From contig NZ_JANFLS010000002.1 of the NCBI RefSeq assembly GCF_024385465.1, forward strand, positions 558,001 through 622,000: DNA of 64,000 bases, in the 5' to 3' direction. Under the pieces are notes generated by a model. That model saw only the letters and a program-made list of their open reading frames with translations. It searched no databases and had not been told where the DNA came from. Position numbers and translations under genes: made by a program. Within the stretch, counting starts at the first letter, position 1; the number at the start of each line of letters is the position of its first letter. Below, piece by piece: positions 18,817 through 26,166 of this stretch. This DNA is from Arthrobacter sp. zg-Y844. GTDB lineage: Bacteria; Actinomycetota; Actinomycetes; Actinomycetales; Micrococcaceae.

Positions 18817-19308
18817 TTGCCATTTTCCAAAGGCCAGATCCTGGTCCACCCCCATCACGGCCCCGCCGTTGTCAGCTCCTTCCAAACGCATCCGCGCATG
18901 CAGAAGAACTGTATTGTCCTGGAGGTCCAGTCCTCCCACCTGATGGTCTGGGTGCCCGTTGACCAAGTGGACCATGTAGGCCTTCGTCCGGTCCTGGACC
19001 GGGCGGGACTTGACACACTGTTTGGCGTCCTCCGCGCGCCCGCGGATAAAGAAGATCCCCAATGGTCGCGCCGGTACAAGGACAACGCGGAGAAACTTGC
19101 CACCGGTGATCCGATGGTGATTGCGGCCGTGGTCCGCAACCTGATGCTGCGCGAGGCGGACCGCGGTCTCTCGCAGGCCGAACGGGAAATGCTCCGGCAC
19201 GCCCGTCGGCCGCTGCTGACGGAGATTTCCCTCTCGCTCGGACTCTCTGAAGTGGAGGCCGGCGCCAAGCTGGACGCCGTCTGGGCTCCGTCCAGCGCGG
19301 TCGCTTAG
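18817..19308 (+). CDS. CarD family transcriptional regulator
   Basis: A 163-residue CarD-family protein. CarD proteins bind the RNA polymerase beta subunit through an amino-terminal Tudor-like domain (here about 1-60, starting FSKGQILVHPHHGPAVV) and stabilise the open complex through a basic helical carboxy domain (from about 65). The Trp that wedges into the upstream edge of the bubble is probably the one in PQWSRRYKDN. The TTG start at 18817 is supported by GGAGG six bases before it. The amino-terminal sequence is unlike the near-invariant essential actinobacterial CarD, so this may be a second, specialised paralogue. Confidence 0.85.
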   Translation: MPFSKGQILVHPHHGPAVVSSFQTHPRMQKNCIVLEVQSSHLMVWVPVDQVDHVGLRPVLDRAGLDTLFGVLRAPADKEDPQWSRRYKDNAEKLATGDPMVIAAVVRNLMLREADRGLSQAEREMLRHARRPLLTEISLSLGLSEVEAGAKLDAVWAPSSAVA

Positions 19309-19420
19309 GCCGGCAGGTCCGTTACCGGACGGCAAGTCCTGCTCTGCTGCCTCCGCGCACCTATGCGTGTGATGGATGTCACCATAGGCGCCGCCCTTAT
19401 TCTGCACCCCTTTCGGGTTT

Positions 19421-19436
19421 ACTTGAAGCGTCAAGT
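19421..19436 (+). promoter_or_regulatory. 16-bp palindrome upstream of the nitroreductase-family gene
   Basis: ACTTGA-AGCG-TCAAGT is a perfect inverted repeat with 6-bp arms, 43 bases before the ATG of the RutE-like gene. Position and size fit a repressor operator, perhaps of an HxlR or MarR protein, none of which is encoded next to it. Confidence 0.5.
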
Positions 19437-19478
19437 GTCTGGAGACACGAACCGTTACCCCAAGGAGGTGTGCTGCGT

Positions 19479-20093
19479 ATGAACGACGGCACTCTGGAGT
19501 CCATCCCCGCCATCGATGCCGCAGCCCTCGGCCTCCTCTTCCGTGACGCGCGCACGGTCTCGGAATTCACTACGGCTGATGTCACGGACGAGCAGCTTCG
19601 ATCCATCTACGACTTGACCAAGATGGGTCCGACGGCGATGAACATCCAGCCGCTGCGGATCACCTGGGTGCGTTCCGCCGCGGCTCGGCAGCGGCTGGTG
19701 CAGCACATGGCAGAAGGCAACAAGGCCAAGACGGCCGCGGCTCCCATGGTTGCAGTGCTGAGCTTTGACCGCACCTGGCCTGAGCACTTCCCCACCGTTT
19801 TCCCGCCGGCTCCGCAGCAGGGCGCAGTCTTTGCCGCCAACCCGGAACTGAGTGCCGTGATGGGCAATGACAATGCGCATCTGCAGGCCGGATACTTCCT
19901 CCTGGCGGTCCGCGCACTGGGCCTGGCCGCGGGGCCGATGGGCGGGTTCGACGCCGCCGGGCTGGACGCTGACCTGCACGCAGGCCTCAACCTGCAGTCC
20001 TTCCTCGTCGTCAACATCGGTGTGCCGGCCGGCGAGCCACGCCACCCGCGACTGCCCCGACTGGATTATGCGACGGCGACCACCGAACTCTAG
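19479..20093 (+). CDS. malonic semialdehyde reductase (RutE)-like nitroreductase-family protein
   Basis: A 204-residue flavoprotein of the nitroreductase superfamily, RutE/HadB branch. The features seen are LRSIYDLTKMGPTAMNIQPLR with the GPTAMNxQP FMN-binding segment, the AQGYFLLAVRALGLAAGPM-like helix (here LQAGYFLLAVRALGLAAGP) and the LVVNIGVPA strand. RutE reduces malonic semialdehyde to 3-hydroxypropionate in pyrimidine breakdown; no other rut genes are here, so it may act on semialdehydes or nitro compounds generally. The ATG at 19479 is chosen because AGGAGG lies ten bases before it; a GTG at 19470 is too close. A palindrome upstream and a 16-bp terminator downstream frame a single-gene unit. 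Confidence 0.85.
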   Translation: MNDGTLESIPAIDAAALGLLFRDARTVSEFTTADVTDEQLRSIYDLTKMGPTAMNIQPLRITWVRSAAARQRLVQHMAEGNKAKTAAAPMVAVLSFDRTWPEHFPTVFPPAPQQGAVFAANPELSAVMGNDNAHLQAGYFLLAVRALGLAAGPMGGFDAAGLDADLHAGLNLQSFLVVNIGVPAGEPRHPRLPRLDYATATTEL

Positions 20094-20130
20094 GCCGCAG
20101 ACAGTAGACCGCCGCCCTGTTCGGGAAACC

Positions 20131-20167
20131 GCAGAGGGCGGACACCGTATAGGTGTCCGCCCTCTGC
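20131..20167. terminator. bidirectional terminator between rutE-like gene and glpD
   Basis: Perfect 16-bp inverted repeat (20131-20146 and 20152-20167) with a GTATA loop between two convergent genes. On the plus strand it is followed by a T-rich stretch (TGCTTTGCTTCTTTTGCTTTG). Confidence 0.85.
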
Positions 20168-20201
20168 TGTTGCTGCTTTGCTTCTTTTGCTTTGCTCCGG
20201 G

Positions 20202-21983
20202 TTAGGAAGCCAGCGCCGGGATCTTCATGCCGTGCATGGTGACCAGCAGGTCGCGGGCGAACTCGGCCTGGCGGCGCTTTTCGGCGTCGTCCCAGCCCAG
20301 CTGCGGGGCCAGCAGGTCCGCCAGCTCGGTCAGCATGTCCTCGGACACCAGGCCGCGGAAGGCCAGCGAGGTGCGGCGGATCAGGATGTCGGCGAGCTGC
20401 GTGATCTGCTCGTTTTCCACCATGTAGGTCAGCTCGCGGGTGCTGAGCTCGCTGGTGGAGGCCAGCAGCTGGTCCCCGCCCTGGGACAGGAACTCCAGGA
20501 CGTCGACGGCGCGGGTGCCGTAGCGGGTCAGCAGGACGCGGACGCGGTCACGGTCGGCCACGTCGGAGGCCATGCGGTTGACCCACAGGCGCTCTTCAGC
20601 CTCGGTGGCCGGGAAGTCCTTGCCGCCGCCGATCTGCAGTTCCGCCGTCGTCGTCTTCCGCGGCATGCCCAGCGCGGTCATTGCCTCGGTGGCCAGGGTC
20701 TCGGACAGGGCGCGGAAGGTGGTCCACTTGCCGCCGACCAGGGACAGGCTCGTGACGTTCTTGCCGGCGCGCTTGTCCATGCGCTTTTCCACGCGGTAGT
20801 CGCGGGACACGAAGCCGGGCTGCGTGTCGTCGTGCTTCGGCAGCGGGCGGACACCCGAGAAGGTGTAGACAATGTGGTCGCGGCGCACGTCAACGGTGGG
20901 GAAGACGTGGGCGATCAGTTCGAAGAAGTACTCGATCTCTTCGTCCGTGCAGACCGAGGCCTCGTTGATGTCGGCGTCGATGTCCGTGGTGCCCACCAGG
21001 ACGCGGTCGCCCATCGGGTAGATCAGGACGATGCGGCCGTCGGTGTGTTCGAAGAACATTTCACGGCCGGCGCAGGCTTCCAGCAGTTCCGGGTGGTCCA
21101 GGACGATGTGCGAGCCCTTGGTGCCGCCCATGAAGGAAGTGCGCTTGCCGAAGGAATCGTTGGTCTCGTCAACCCAGGCGCCGGTGGCGTTGATGACGAC
21201 GTCGGCGTCGAAGACGAATTCTTCGCCGGTGACCTCGTCGCGCAGCACGGTGCCGGCGTCGGTGGTGCCGACGGCGCTGACGTAGTTGCTGGCGCGGGAC
21301 TGCGGGTTGGCCTCGAGGCCGTCACGCAGCACGTCGAGGGTGAGGCGCTCGGGGTTGTGCACCGAGGCGTCAAAGTACGTGGCGGTGTACTTTACGTCCG
21401 GGCGCAGCAGGGGCAGTTCCTGCAGGGACTTCTTCTTGCCGACAAAGTTGTGCTTGGGGGCCACGCGGCCGCCGCGGGAGAAGAAGTCATACATCAGCAG
21501 GCCGGCCTTGATCAGCACGGCGCCGCGCTCGGTGTGCTTGCCCTGCTTGTGCGTCAGGAAACGCAGCGGTGCGGCAGTGATGCCCGAGAAGGTGGTGGTG
21601 ATCGGGATGGTGGTCTGCAGCGGCTTGACGTAGTGCGGGGCCAGGCGGAGCAGGGCATTGCGCTCGACGACGGACTCGTGCACGAGGCGGAACTCGCCGT
21701 TCTCCAGGTAGCGGATGCCGCCGTGGATCATGTGGGAAGACGCGCCCGAAGCGCCCTGGCAGTAATCACCGCGCTCTACGAGGGCTACGTCCACGCCCTG
21801 CAGCGACAGGTCACGGAAGGTGCCGACGCCGTTGATGCCGCCGCCGATGATCAGCACCGAGGCCTTGGGCCGGTCCTTCAGCTGCTGTACCACCGGACGG
21901 GTCCGGGCGGCGGTCTTTGCCTTGCTGGGGTTCACGGAATTGTCCACGTATATCTCCAAACGCTTCTGTGGCTGCATTGCCAT
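20202..21983 (-). CDS. glpD: aerobic glycerol-3-phosphate dehydrogenase
   Basis: A 593-residue FAD enzyme that oxidises sn-glycerol-3-phosphate to dihydroxyacetone phosphate at the membrane, passing electrons to quinone. The FAD-binding motif VLIIGGGINGVGTFRD lies near residues 43-58, followed by VERGDYCQGASGASS and HGGIRYLE, all diagnostic of GlpD. The KFTT-like motif GGKWTTFRALSE and the carboxy-terminal capping domain are complete. Two ATGs (21983 and 21977) are possible; neither has a strong ribosome binding site. It is divergent from a SorC-type regulator, which with the palindrome at 22027-22040 probably controls it. Confidence 0.95.
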   Translation of the reverse strand: MAMQPQKRLEIYVDNSVNPSKAKTAARTRPVVQQLKDRPKASVLIIGGGINGVGTFRDLSLQGVDVALVERGDYCQGASGASSHMIHGGIRYLENGEFRLVHESVVERNALLRLAPHYVKPLQTTIPITTTFSGITAAPLRFLTHKQGKHTERGAVLIKAGLLMYDFFSRGGRVAPKHNFVGKKKSLQELPLLRPDVKYTATYFDASVHNPERLTLDVLRDGLEANPQSRASNYVSAVGTTDAGTVLRDEVTGEEFVFDADVVINATGAWVDETNDSFGKRTSFMGGTKGSHIVLDHPELLEACAGREMFFEHTDGRIVLIYPMGDRVLVGTTDIDADINEASVCTDEEIEYFFELIAHVFPTVDVRRDHIVYTFSGVRPLPKHDDTQPGFVSRDYRVEKRMDKRAGKNVTSLSLVGGKWTTFRALSETLATEAMTALGMPRKTTTAELQIGGGKDFPATEAEERLWVNRMASDVADRDRVRVLLTRYGTRAVDVLEFLSQGGDQLLASTSELSTRELTYMVENEQITQLADILIRRTSLAFRGLVSEDMLTELADLLAPQLGWDDAEKRRQAEFARDLLVTMHGMKIPALAS

Positions 21984-22026
21984 ATCTACTCAATGGTCGA
22001 AGCCTGCGGCTCCCGGGGCCAACCAA

Positions 22027-22040
22027 TGCACATACGTGCA
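22027..22040. promoter_or_regulatory. palindrome in the glpD/sorC-like divergent promoter region
   Basis: TGCAC-ATAC-GTGCA, perfect 5-bp arms, lies 44 bases before the glpD start and 50 bases before the regulator start. It could be an operator for the SorC-family protein. Confidence 0.45.
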
Positions 22041-22090
22041 CCCTGCGATAATGGATTCATGGAGTACACAACCGTGTCGATGGACAGCAA

Positions 22091-23101
22091 ATGAACATTG
22101 GTGTCAGTGGCCGGTTCCCGGACGCCTCCGGCGCCGGACCTGCGGCGAACGAGAAGGAAAGCCGCGACCGCGATGCCCTCCGGGCTGCGCAGATGTATTA
22201 CCTGCAGAGCCTGACCATGGAGGCGATCGCCCGGGAACTTCGGATTTCCCGTTCCACCGTTTCCCGGCTGCTCTCCTACGCGCGCAGCACCGGGCTGGTC
22301 CGGATCGAGATCCGCAACCCGTCGGACCGGGCCCCGGCGCTGGAACAGGAGATTGCCTCCCGGTTCCGCATCCAGGCCCATGTGGTTCCGGTAGCCGAAA
22401 CGGTCTCCCCCGCCCAGGCACTGCAGCGGGTCGCCGTGCAGGCGGCGCACCTGATCGGTCCGCTCATCGATTCGGATGCGATCATCGGCGTCGCGTGGGG
22501 CTCAACCCTGACGGCAGTGAGCCAGCACCTGCCGATCAAGAACACCCATGACAGCACAATCGTGCAGATGAACGGGGCCGGGAATTTCCGCACATCGGGC
22601 ATCACCTACGCCAGTGAAATCCTGCAGCGTTTCGGCCACGCGTACGGGGCGCGGGTGGTCCAGTTCCCCGTTCCGGCGTTCTTCGACCACGCCGAAACCA
22701 AGGAAGCGATGTGGCGGGAACGTCCGGTGAAACGGGTGCTGGATCTGCAGGCCCGGATGAACACCGCGATCTTCGGGGTGGGTTCCATGGAGGCGGGCGT
22801 GCCCAGCCACGTCTACAACGGCGCCTACCTGGACGAAGAAGACCTGAATGAACTGATGGCCGAGGGCGTAGTGGGGGACGTCGCCACCATGTTCTACCGT
22901 GCGGACGGCACCTGGGACGGGATCAAGCTGAACTACCGCAGCACCGGCCCTGACCTGTCTACCCTGCGGCAGGTCCCGCGCCGGATCTGTGTGGTGGCCG
23001 GGGAAACCAAGACCACCAGCCTGCTTGGCGCCCTGCGTGCCGGTCTGGTCACGGACCTGATTCTGGACGAAAATTCCGCCCGGCGGTTGGCGTCCTCCTA
23101 A
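22091..23101 (+). CDS. SorC/DeoR-type sugar-binding transcriptional regulator
   Basis: A 336-residue regulator. The amino-terminal helix-turn-helix is ALRAAQMYYLQSLTMEAIAREL in outline (about residues 28-50) followed by RISRSTVSRLLSYARSTGLV; the rest is the SorC sugar-phosphate-binding domain with GVAWGSTL and GVGSMEAG. SorC proteins sense phosphorylated sugars. Because it is divergent from glpD and shares a 107-base promoter region with it, it probably responds to glycerol-3-phosphate or a related metabolite; that is inference. The ATG at 22091 fits the family start. The gene stands alone before the DUF4334 gene. Confidence 0.88.
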   Translation: MNIGVSGRFPDASGAGPAANEKESRDRDALRAAQMYYLQSLTMEAIARELRISRSTVSRLLSYARSTGLVRIEIRNPSDRAPALEQEIASRFRIQAHVVPVAETVSPAQALQRVAVQAAHLIGPLIDSDAIIGVAWGSTLTAVSQHLPIKNTHDSTIVQMNGAGNFRTSGITYASEILQRFGHAYGARVVQFPVPAFFDHAETKEAMWRERPVKRVLDLQARMNTAIFGVGSMEAGVPSHVYNGAYLDEEDLNELMAEGVVGDVATMFYRADGTWDGIKLNYRSTGPDLSTLRQVPRRICVVAGETKTTSLLGALRAGLVTDLILDENSARRLASS

Positions 23102-23151
23102 CCCCTTGTATCCTCCAGGAACCTTGTCAAGCCCGATCAGGAGGCATCCGC

Positions 23152-23694
23152 ATGGACAACGAACCCACCCGACGGCTGCAGGAACTGCAGGGCGGGACCG
23201 ACGCCGGGACAGCGCTGGAGTTCTTCGACGCCCTGCCGCCGCTTCAGGTGCCTGAGCTGTACGGCTCCTGGCGGGGTACTGAAATACCAACGGGTCACCG
23301 GCTCGACGGCCTGCTGGAACCGCTGGGCTGGCACGGGAAACGGTTCGACGGCGACGAGGAGGTCTTCCCGCTGGTCTTCGCCGGAGCCGGCGGGGGCGTG
23401 TTCAATGTGAATCCGGCGCTGGTCCCGCTTTCCGCAGTGCTGCGTTTCGGCCCTTTGCTGCGGAAGCCCGAACTGCTGGCGCAGATCCGCCCGGCGCTGC
23501 GGCTGGCGCGCACGCGGCGGCCCGGCGCCCGGCTGCGGATGACCGAGTACCGGGGCGTGTCCAGCGCCACCATGATCTATGACGCCCTGCCGGTCCTGGA
23601 TGTCTTCCGCCGGGTCGATGCCGAAACGGTGCTGGGCGCGATGGACCTTCGTGGCCCCGGGGCTCCGTTCTTTTTCGCGCTGCACAGGGAGTAG
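23152..23694 (+). CDS. DUF4334/GXWXG domain protein
   Basis: A 180-residue protein with the GXWXG motif near residue 38 (YGSWRGTEIPTGH) and a carboxy-terminal DUF4334 region (EYRGVSSATMIYDALPVLDVFRRVD). The pair of domains defines a family of lipocalin-like proteins of unknown function found in many actinomycetes. No signal peptide or membrane segment is seen. The ATG at 23152 follows a good AGGAGG site seven bases away. It follows the SorC gene by 50 bases on the same strand and could be read through from it. Confidence 0.8.
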   Translation: MDNEPTRRLQELQGGTDAGTALEFFDALPPLQVPELYGSWRGTEIPTGHRLDGLLEPLGWHGKRFDGDEEVFPLVFAGAGGGVFNVNPALVPLSAVLRFGPLLRKPELLAQIRPALRLARTRRPGARLRMTEYRGVSSATMIYDALPVLDVFRRVDAETVLGAMDLRGPGAPFFFALHRE

Positions 23695-23732
23695 GCGTTC
23701 GGCACTTAGTGGATGCTGTGTCGGCAGAGCAC

Positions 23733-24122
23733 CTATTGGCAGAGCTGCGTGCCCGGGTCCACCGCGATGGTCTCCAGGACCTTGCCGGTGGTGGTGTCTA
23801 TCACGACTACTGAATCGGCGGGCCAGCTTTCGTCAGGGACGGGTTGGTAGCCGACGTCGGAGACATCAGTGGTTTTGCCGGCGTCGTTGCGACTGCGGTT
23901 GAAGGCGTCGACGGTCTTGCCTGTGTTGGTATCGACAGTCACGGTTTCCTCCGGCAGGCCGGTTGTATCGCCGGACACCGGGGTGGAGTTCCACCAGCCG
24001 TCGTAGCCGCCGACACAAGCGGCCTCTTCGTTTTCGGCGTGCGCGCTGCTGTGCCCGCTGCCGCCGCACCCGGATAGCGCGGCGCCCAGTACCAGCAGAC
24101 CCGCAATCGCCGTCTTCTTCAT
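23733..24122 (-). CDS. small secreted lipoprotein, unknown function
   Basis: A 129-residue protein with a clear lipoprotein signal: MKK, a hydrophobic stretch and the lipobox ALSGC, so Cys 19 or so should be lipidated and the protein held on the outer face of the membrane. The mature part is acidic and has two similar strand pairs, ETVTVDTNTGKTVDAF and DSVVVIDTTTGKVLETI, each with a D-T-x-T-G-K turn. I do not recognise the family. The ATG at 24122 is preferred over the longer open frame because it creates the signal peptide and has GGGAGAGG upstream. A GC-rich hairpin lies next to that ribosome binding site. Confidence 0.78.
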   Translation of the reverse strand: MKKTAIAGLLVLGAALSGCGGSGHSSAHAENEEAACVGGYDGWWNSTPVSGDTTGLPEETVTVDTNTGKTVDAFNRSRNDAGKTTDVSDVGYQPVPDESWPADSVVVIDTTTGKVLETIAVDPGTQLCQ

Positions 24123-24134
24123 GTTTGAGCCTCT

Positions 24135-24152
24135 CCCCCGATATTCCGGGGG
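24135..24152 (-). promoter_or_regulatory. short hairpin in the leader of the lipoprotein gene
   Basis: Five C and five G residues (24135-24139, 24148-24152) flank an 8-base loop in the transcribed leader, and the G arm merges into the Shine-Dalgarno sequence. It may influence translation. Confidence 0.3.
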
Positions 24153-24239
24153 AAGCCTAACAGGCCTCGTCGCTTCTCGGGGCGTACCGGAGGACACCGG
24201 TTGTACAGGCCGCCGGCCCGTCATCCCCGTCGAACCCCG

Positions 24240-25067
24240 TCACTTCGCCAGCATCGCCACCGTGCGGTTCCAGAGACCCAAAGCCAGCGCAGCGTCCCCG
24301 GCCTGCTTGTTGGGCTTGGCCACCTTGCTCCGGACAAAGTACTTGCCGGTCGGGTAATCCGTTCCCGGTGTTCCCTCCGCCAGGAACACCAGTGTCCGGG
24401 CACCCTTTTCCGGAGTCGGAAGCAGCCTGCGCAGCAGTGGCGACTGGTAGACCGCACGCATAGCCGAGCCCTCGGCGCTGGAGAAGCTCGACCCGATCAC
24501 GCCCGGGTGGAAGGCAGTGGAAGTTGCCCCGTGGGAACGGTACCGGCGGTCGAACTCCTCCGTGAACAGGATCTGCTCCAGTTTGGCGTTCCCGTAAGCC
24601 TTGCTGGGGTTGTACCCGTTTTCATTCTCCAGATCGTCCAGGTCCACGTTGCCGAACAAGCGGTTGGCCATGCTGGAAGTGTTGATCACCGTCCCGCCGG
24701 ATTCAATGAGCCGGTCTGTCAGCAGCTGGGTAAGCAGGAACGGCGCCAGGTAGTTCACCTGGAAGGTCATCTCGTGTCCGTCCTCGGTAACCTGGCGGAC
24801 ATTGCCGAAAACCGCTCCGGCGTTGTTGGCCAGGACGTCGATATGCGGGTAACGCTGGAGCAGTTCCGAAGCCAGGGTACGCACGCTGCCCAGGTCCGCG
24901 AAGTCGGCCAGGAAATACTCGCCGCCCGTGTCCTTGGCAACGGCGGCGGTCTTCTCCGGCGACCGTCCCACCACCACAACATGATGCCCGTTTCGTGCGA
25001 GCTGCCTTGCCGCGGCGGCACCGATTCCGTCGCTGGCGCCGGTGATCACTATGGTTTTGGGAGACAC
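24240..25067 (-). CDS. SDR family NAD(P)-dependent oxidoreductase
   Basis: A 275-residue short-chain dehydrogenase. The Rossmann motif TGASDGIG is at residues 9-16, NNAG is present (LANNAGAV), and the catalytic set is Ser in INTSSMAN with Tyr and Lys in NPSKAYGNAKLEQ. The Tyr-x-x-x-Lys here reads YGNAK, as in retinol dehydrogenase-like SDRs. The insertion after it and the TGKYF segment near the end also fit that branch. The substrate is unknown. It lies between the lipoprotein gene and sigJ on the same strand, but the gaps (117 and 145 bases) leave room for its own promoter. Confidence 0.88.
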   Translation of the reverse strand: MSPKTIVITGASDGIGAAAARQLARNGHHVVVVGRSPEKTAAVAKDTGGEYFLADFADLGSVRTLASELLQRYPHIDVLANNAGAVFGNVRQVTEDGHEMTFQVNYLAPFLLTQLLTDRLIESGGTVINTSSMANRLFGNVDLDDLENENGYNPSKAYGNAKLEQILFTEEFDRRYRSHGATSTAFHPGVIGSSFSSAEGSAMRAVYQSPLLRRLLPTPEKGARTLVFLAEGTPGTDYPTGKYFVRSKVAKPNKQAGDAALALGLWNRTVAMLAK

Positions 25068-25212
25068 GCAAGCCTGCTTTCCTCAGAGTGCGGCCGTGGC
25101 GGCAACACCGTTCCCACCTTAGCGGCGCGTGCCGCGGGCACGGTAGGCGTGCCCGGGTCTGCCCGGGTCACCCCGGCAACCGCAGCCCGCCGCCCGGGCG
25201 CCCGGGCGCCCG

Positions 25213-26166
25213 CTAAACCGCCCGACCCTGCAGCCGCACCAGCTTGTCCGGGTTGCGCACCGCGTACACCGCCTGCACCCGGCCCTCCACGAGTTCCAGC
25301 TGGAAAACCGTGGTCACCGCCCCCTCTTCACGGAACGCGACCGCCGGCAGTCCGTTCAGTTCAATGAACTCGGGGACGGCCCCGGCACCGTACTTGTCCG
25401 CCAGCCCGATCATCAATCGTGCCACCTTCTCCGGACCGTAGACCGGCCGAAGTGCGGCGCTGACCTTGCCGCCGCCGTCGGAGACCAGGACCACGTCCGG
25501 AGCCAGGACGTCCAGCAGGGACTGGATCTGCCCGGTCATGGTGGCGGCCAGGAAACGTTCGACGGCGGCGCGGTGCTCGCCCGTATCCGGCACGGTCCTT
25601 TGCGTGCCGGACCGCAGCCGGGTCCGTGCCCGGTGAACCGTCTGCCGCACGGCGGGCTCGCCGATGTCCAGGGTCGCCGCAATCTCGGGATAACCGAAGC
25701 CGAAGACCTCGTGCAGGATGAACGCCGCCCGCTCCGGACCGCTCAGGGTCTGCAGCAGCACCAGCATCGCCGTCGAAACCTCGCTGGCGGTCAGGGCCGC
25801 CGTCTCCGGATTCTCCGGAAGCCGCGCAGGGCCGGTAGGCAGCGGTTCGGGCAGCCATTCACCCGGATAGTCCTCCCGCCGCCGGGACGCTGTGCGGAGG
25901 GAATTCAGCGCCTGGCGCGAGGCGATCCGCGCCAGGTACGCCCGCGGGTTTTCCACCTGTTCCGCCACCGCCCGCCACCGCAGATAGGTCTCCTGCACAA
26001 CGTCCTCGGCATCGGTAACGGTGCCCAGGACGTCGTACGCAATGGTGAAGACCATCCCTCGGTGCTTCAGGAACTGGGAGTCACGGCTTGACCGGACCCC
26101 GGTCAGCTCCGCGTCACCGGCGCGGGAGCCGCCGCCGTCGTCGCCGTCTGCGGACCTGTTGGCCAT
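25213..26166 (-). CDS. sigJ: ECF41-type RNA polymerase sigma factor (SigJ-like) with SnoaL domain
   Basis: A 317-residue extracytoplasmic-function sigma factor. Region 2 (TIAYDVLGTVTDAEDVVQETYLRW) and region 4 (FGFGYPEIAATLDIGEPAVRQ in outline) are followed by a carboxy-terminal SnoaL-like domain of about 115 residues. The domain carries the DGGGKV and NPDKLV motifs that mark group ECF41, where this domain replaces an anti-sigma factor. The ATG at 26166 is preferred over the GTG at 26205 because GGAG lies seven bases before it. It overlaps the end of the FAD oxidoreductase gene by 64 bases, so the two are co-expressed. ECF41 factors normally control their neighbouring oxidoreductase. Confidence 0.88.
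   Translation of the reverse strand: MANRSADGDDGGGSRAGDAELTGVRSSRDSQFLKHRGMVFTIAYDVLGTVTDAEDVVQETYLRWRAVAEQVENPRAYLARIASRQALNSLRTASRRREDYPGEWLPEPLPTGPARLPENPETAALTASEVSTAMLVLLQTLSGPERAAFILHEVFGFGYPEIAATLDIGEPAVRQTVHRARTRLRSGTQRTVPDTGEHRAAVERFLAATMTGQIQSLLDVLAPDVVLVSDGGGKVSAALRPVYGPEKVARLMIGLADKYGAGAVPEFIELNGLPAVAFREEGAVTTVFQLELVEGRVQAVYAVRNPDKLVRLQGRAV

Noticed and set aside
20178-22094. A 638-codon plus-strand frame antisense to glpD
   Set aside because: GlpD is certain on the other strand; the antisense frame has no start signal and no motif.
25141-25212. Run of GCCCGGGC-type repeats after sigJ
   Set aside because: Simple GC-rich low complexity; several short hairpins are possible but none stands out as a terminator.
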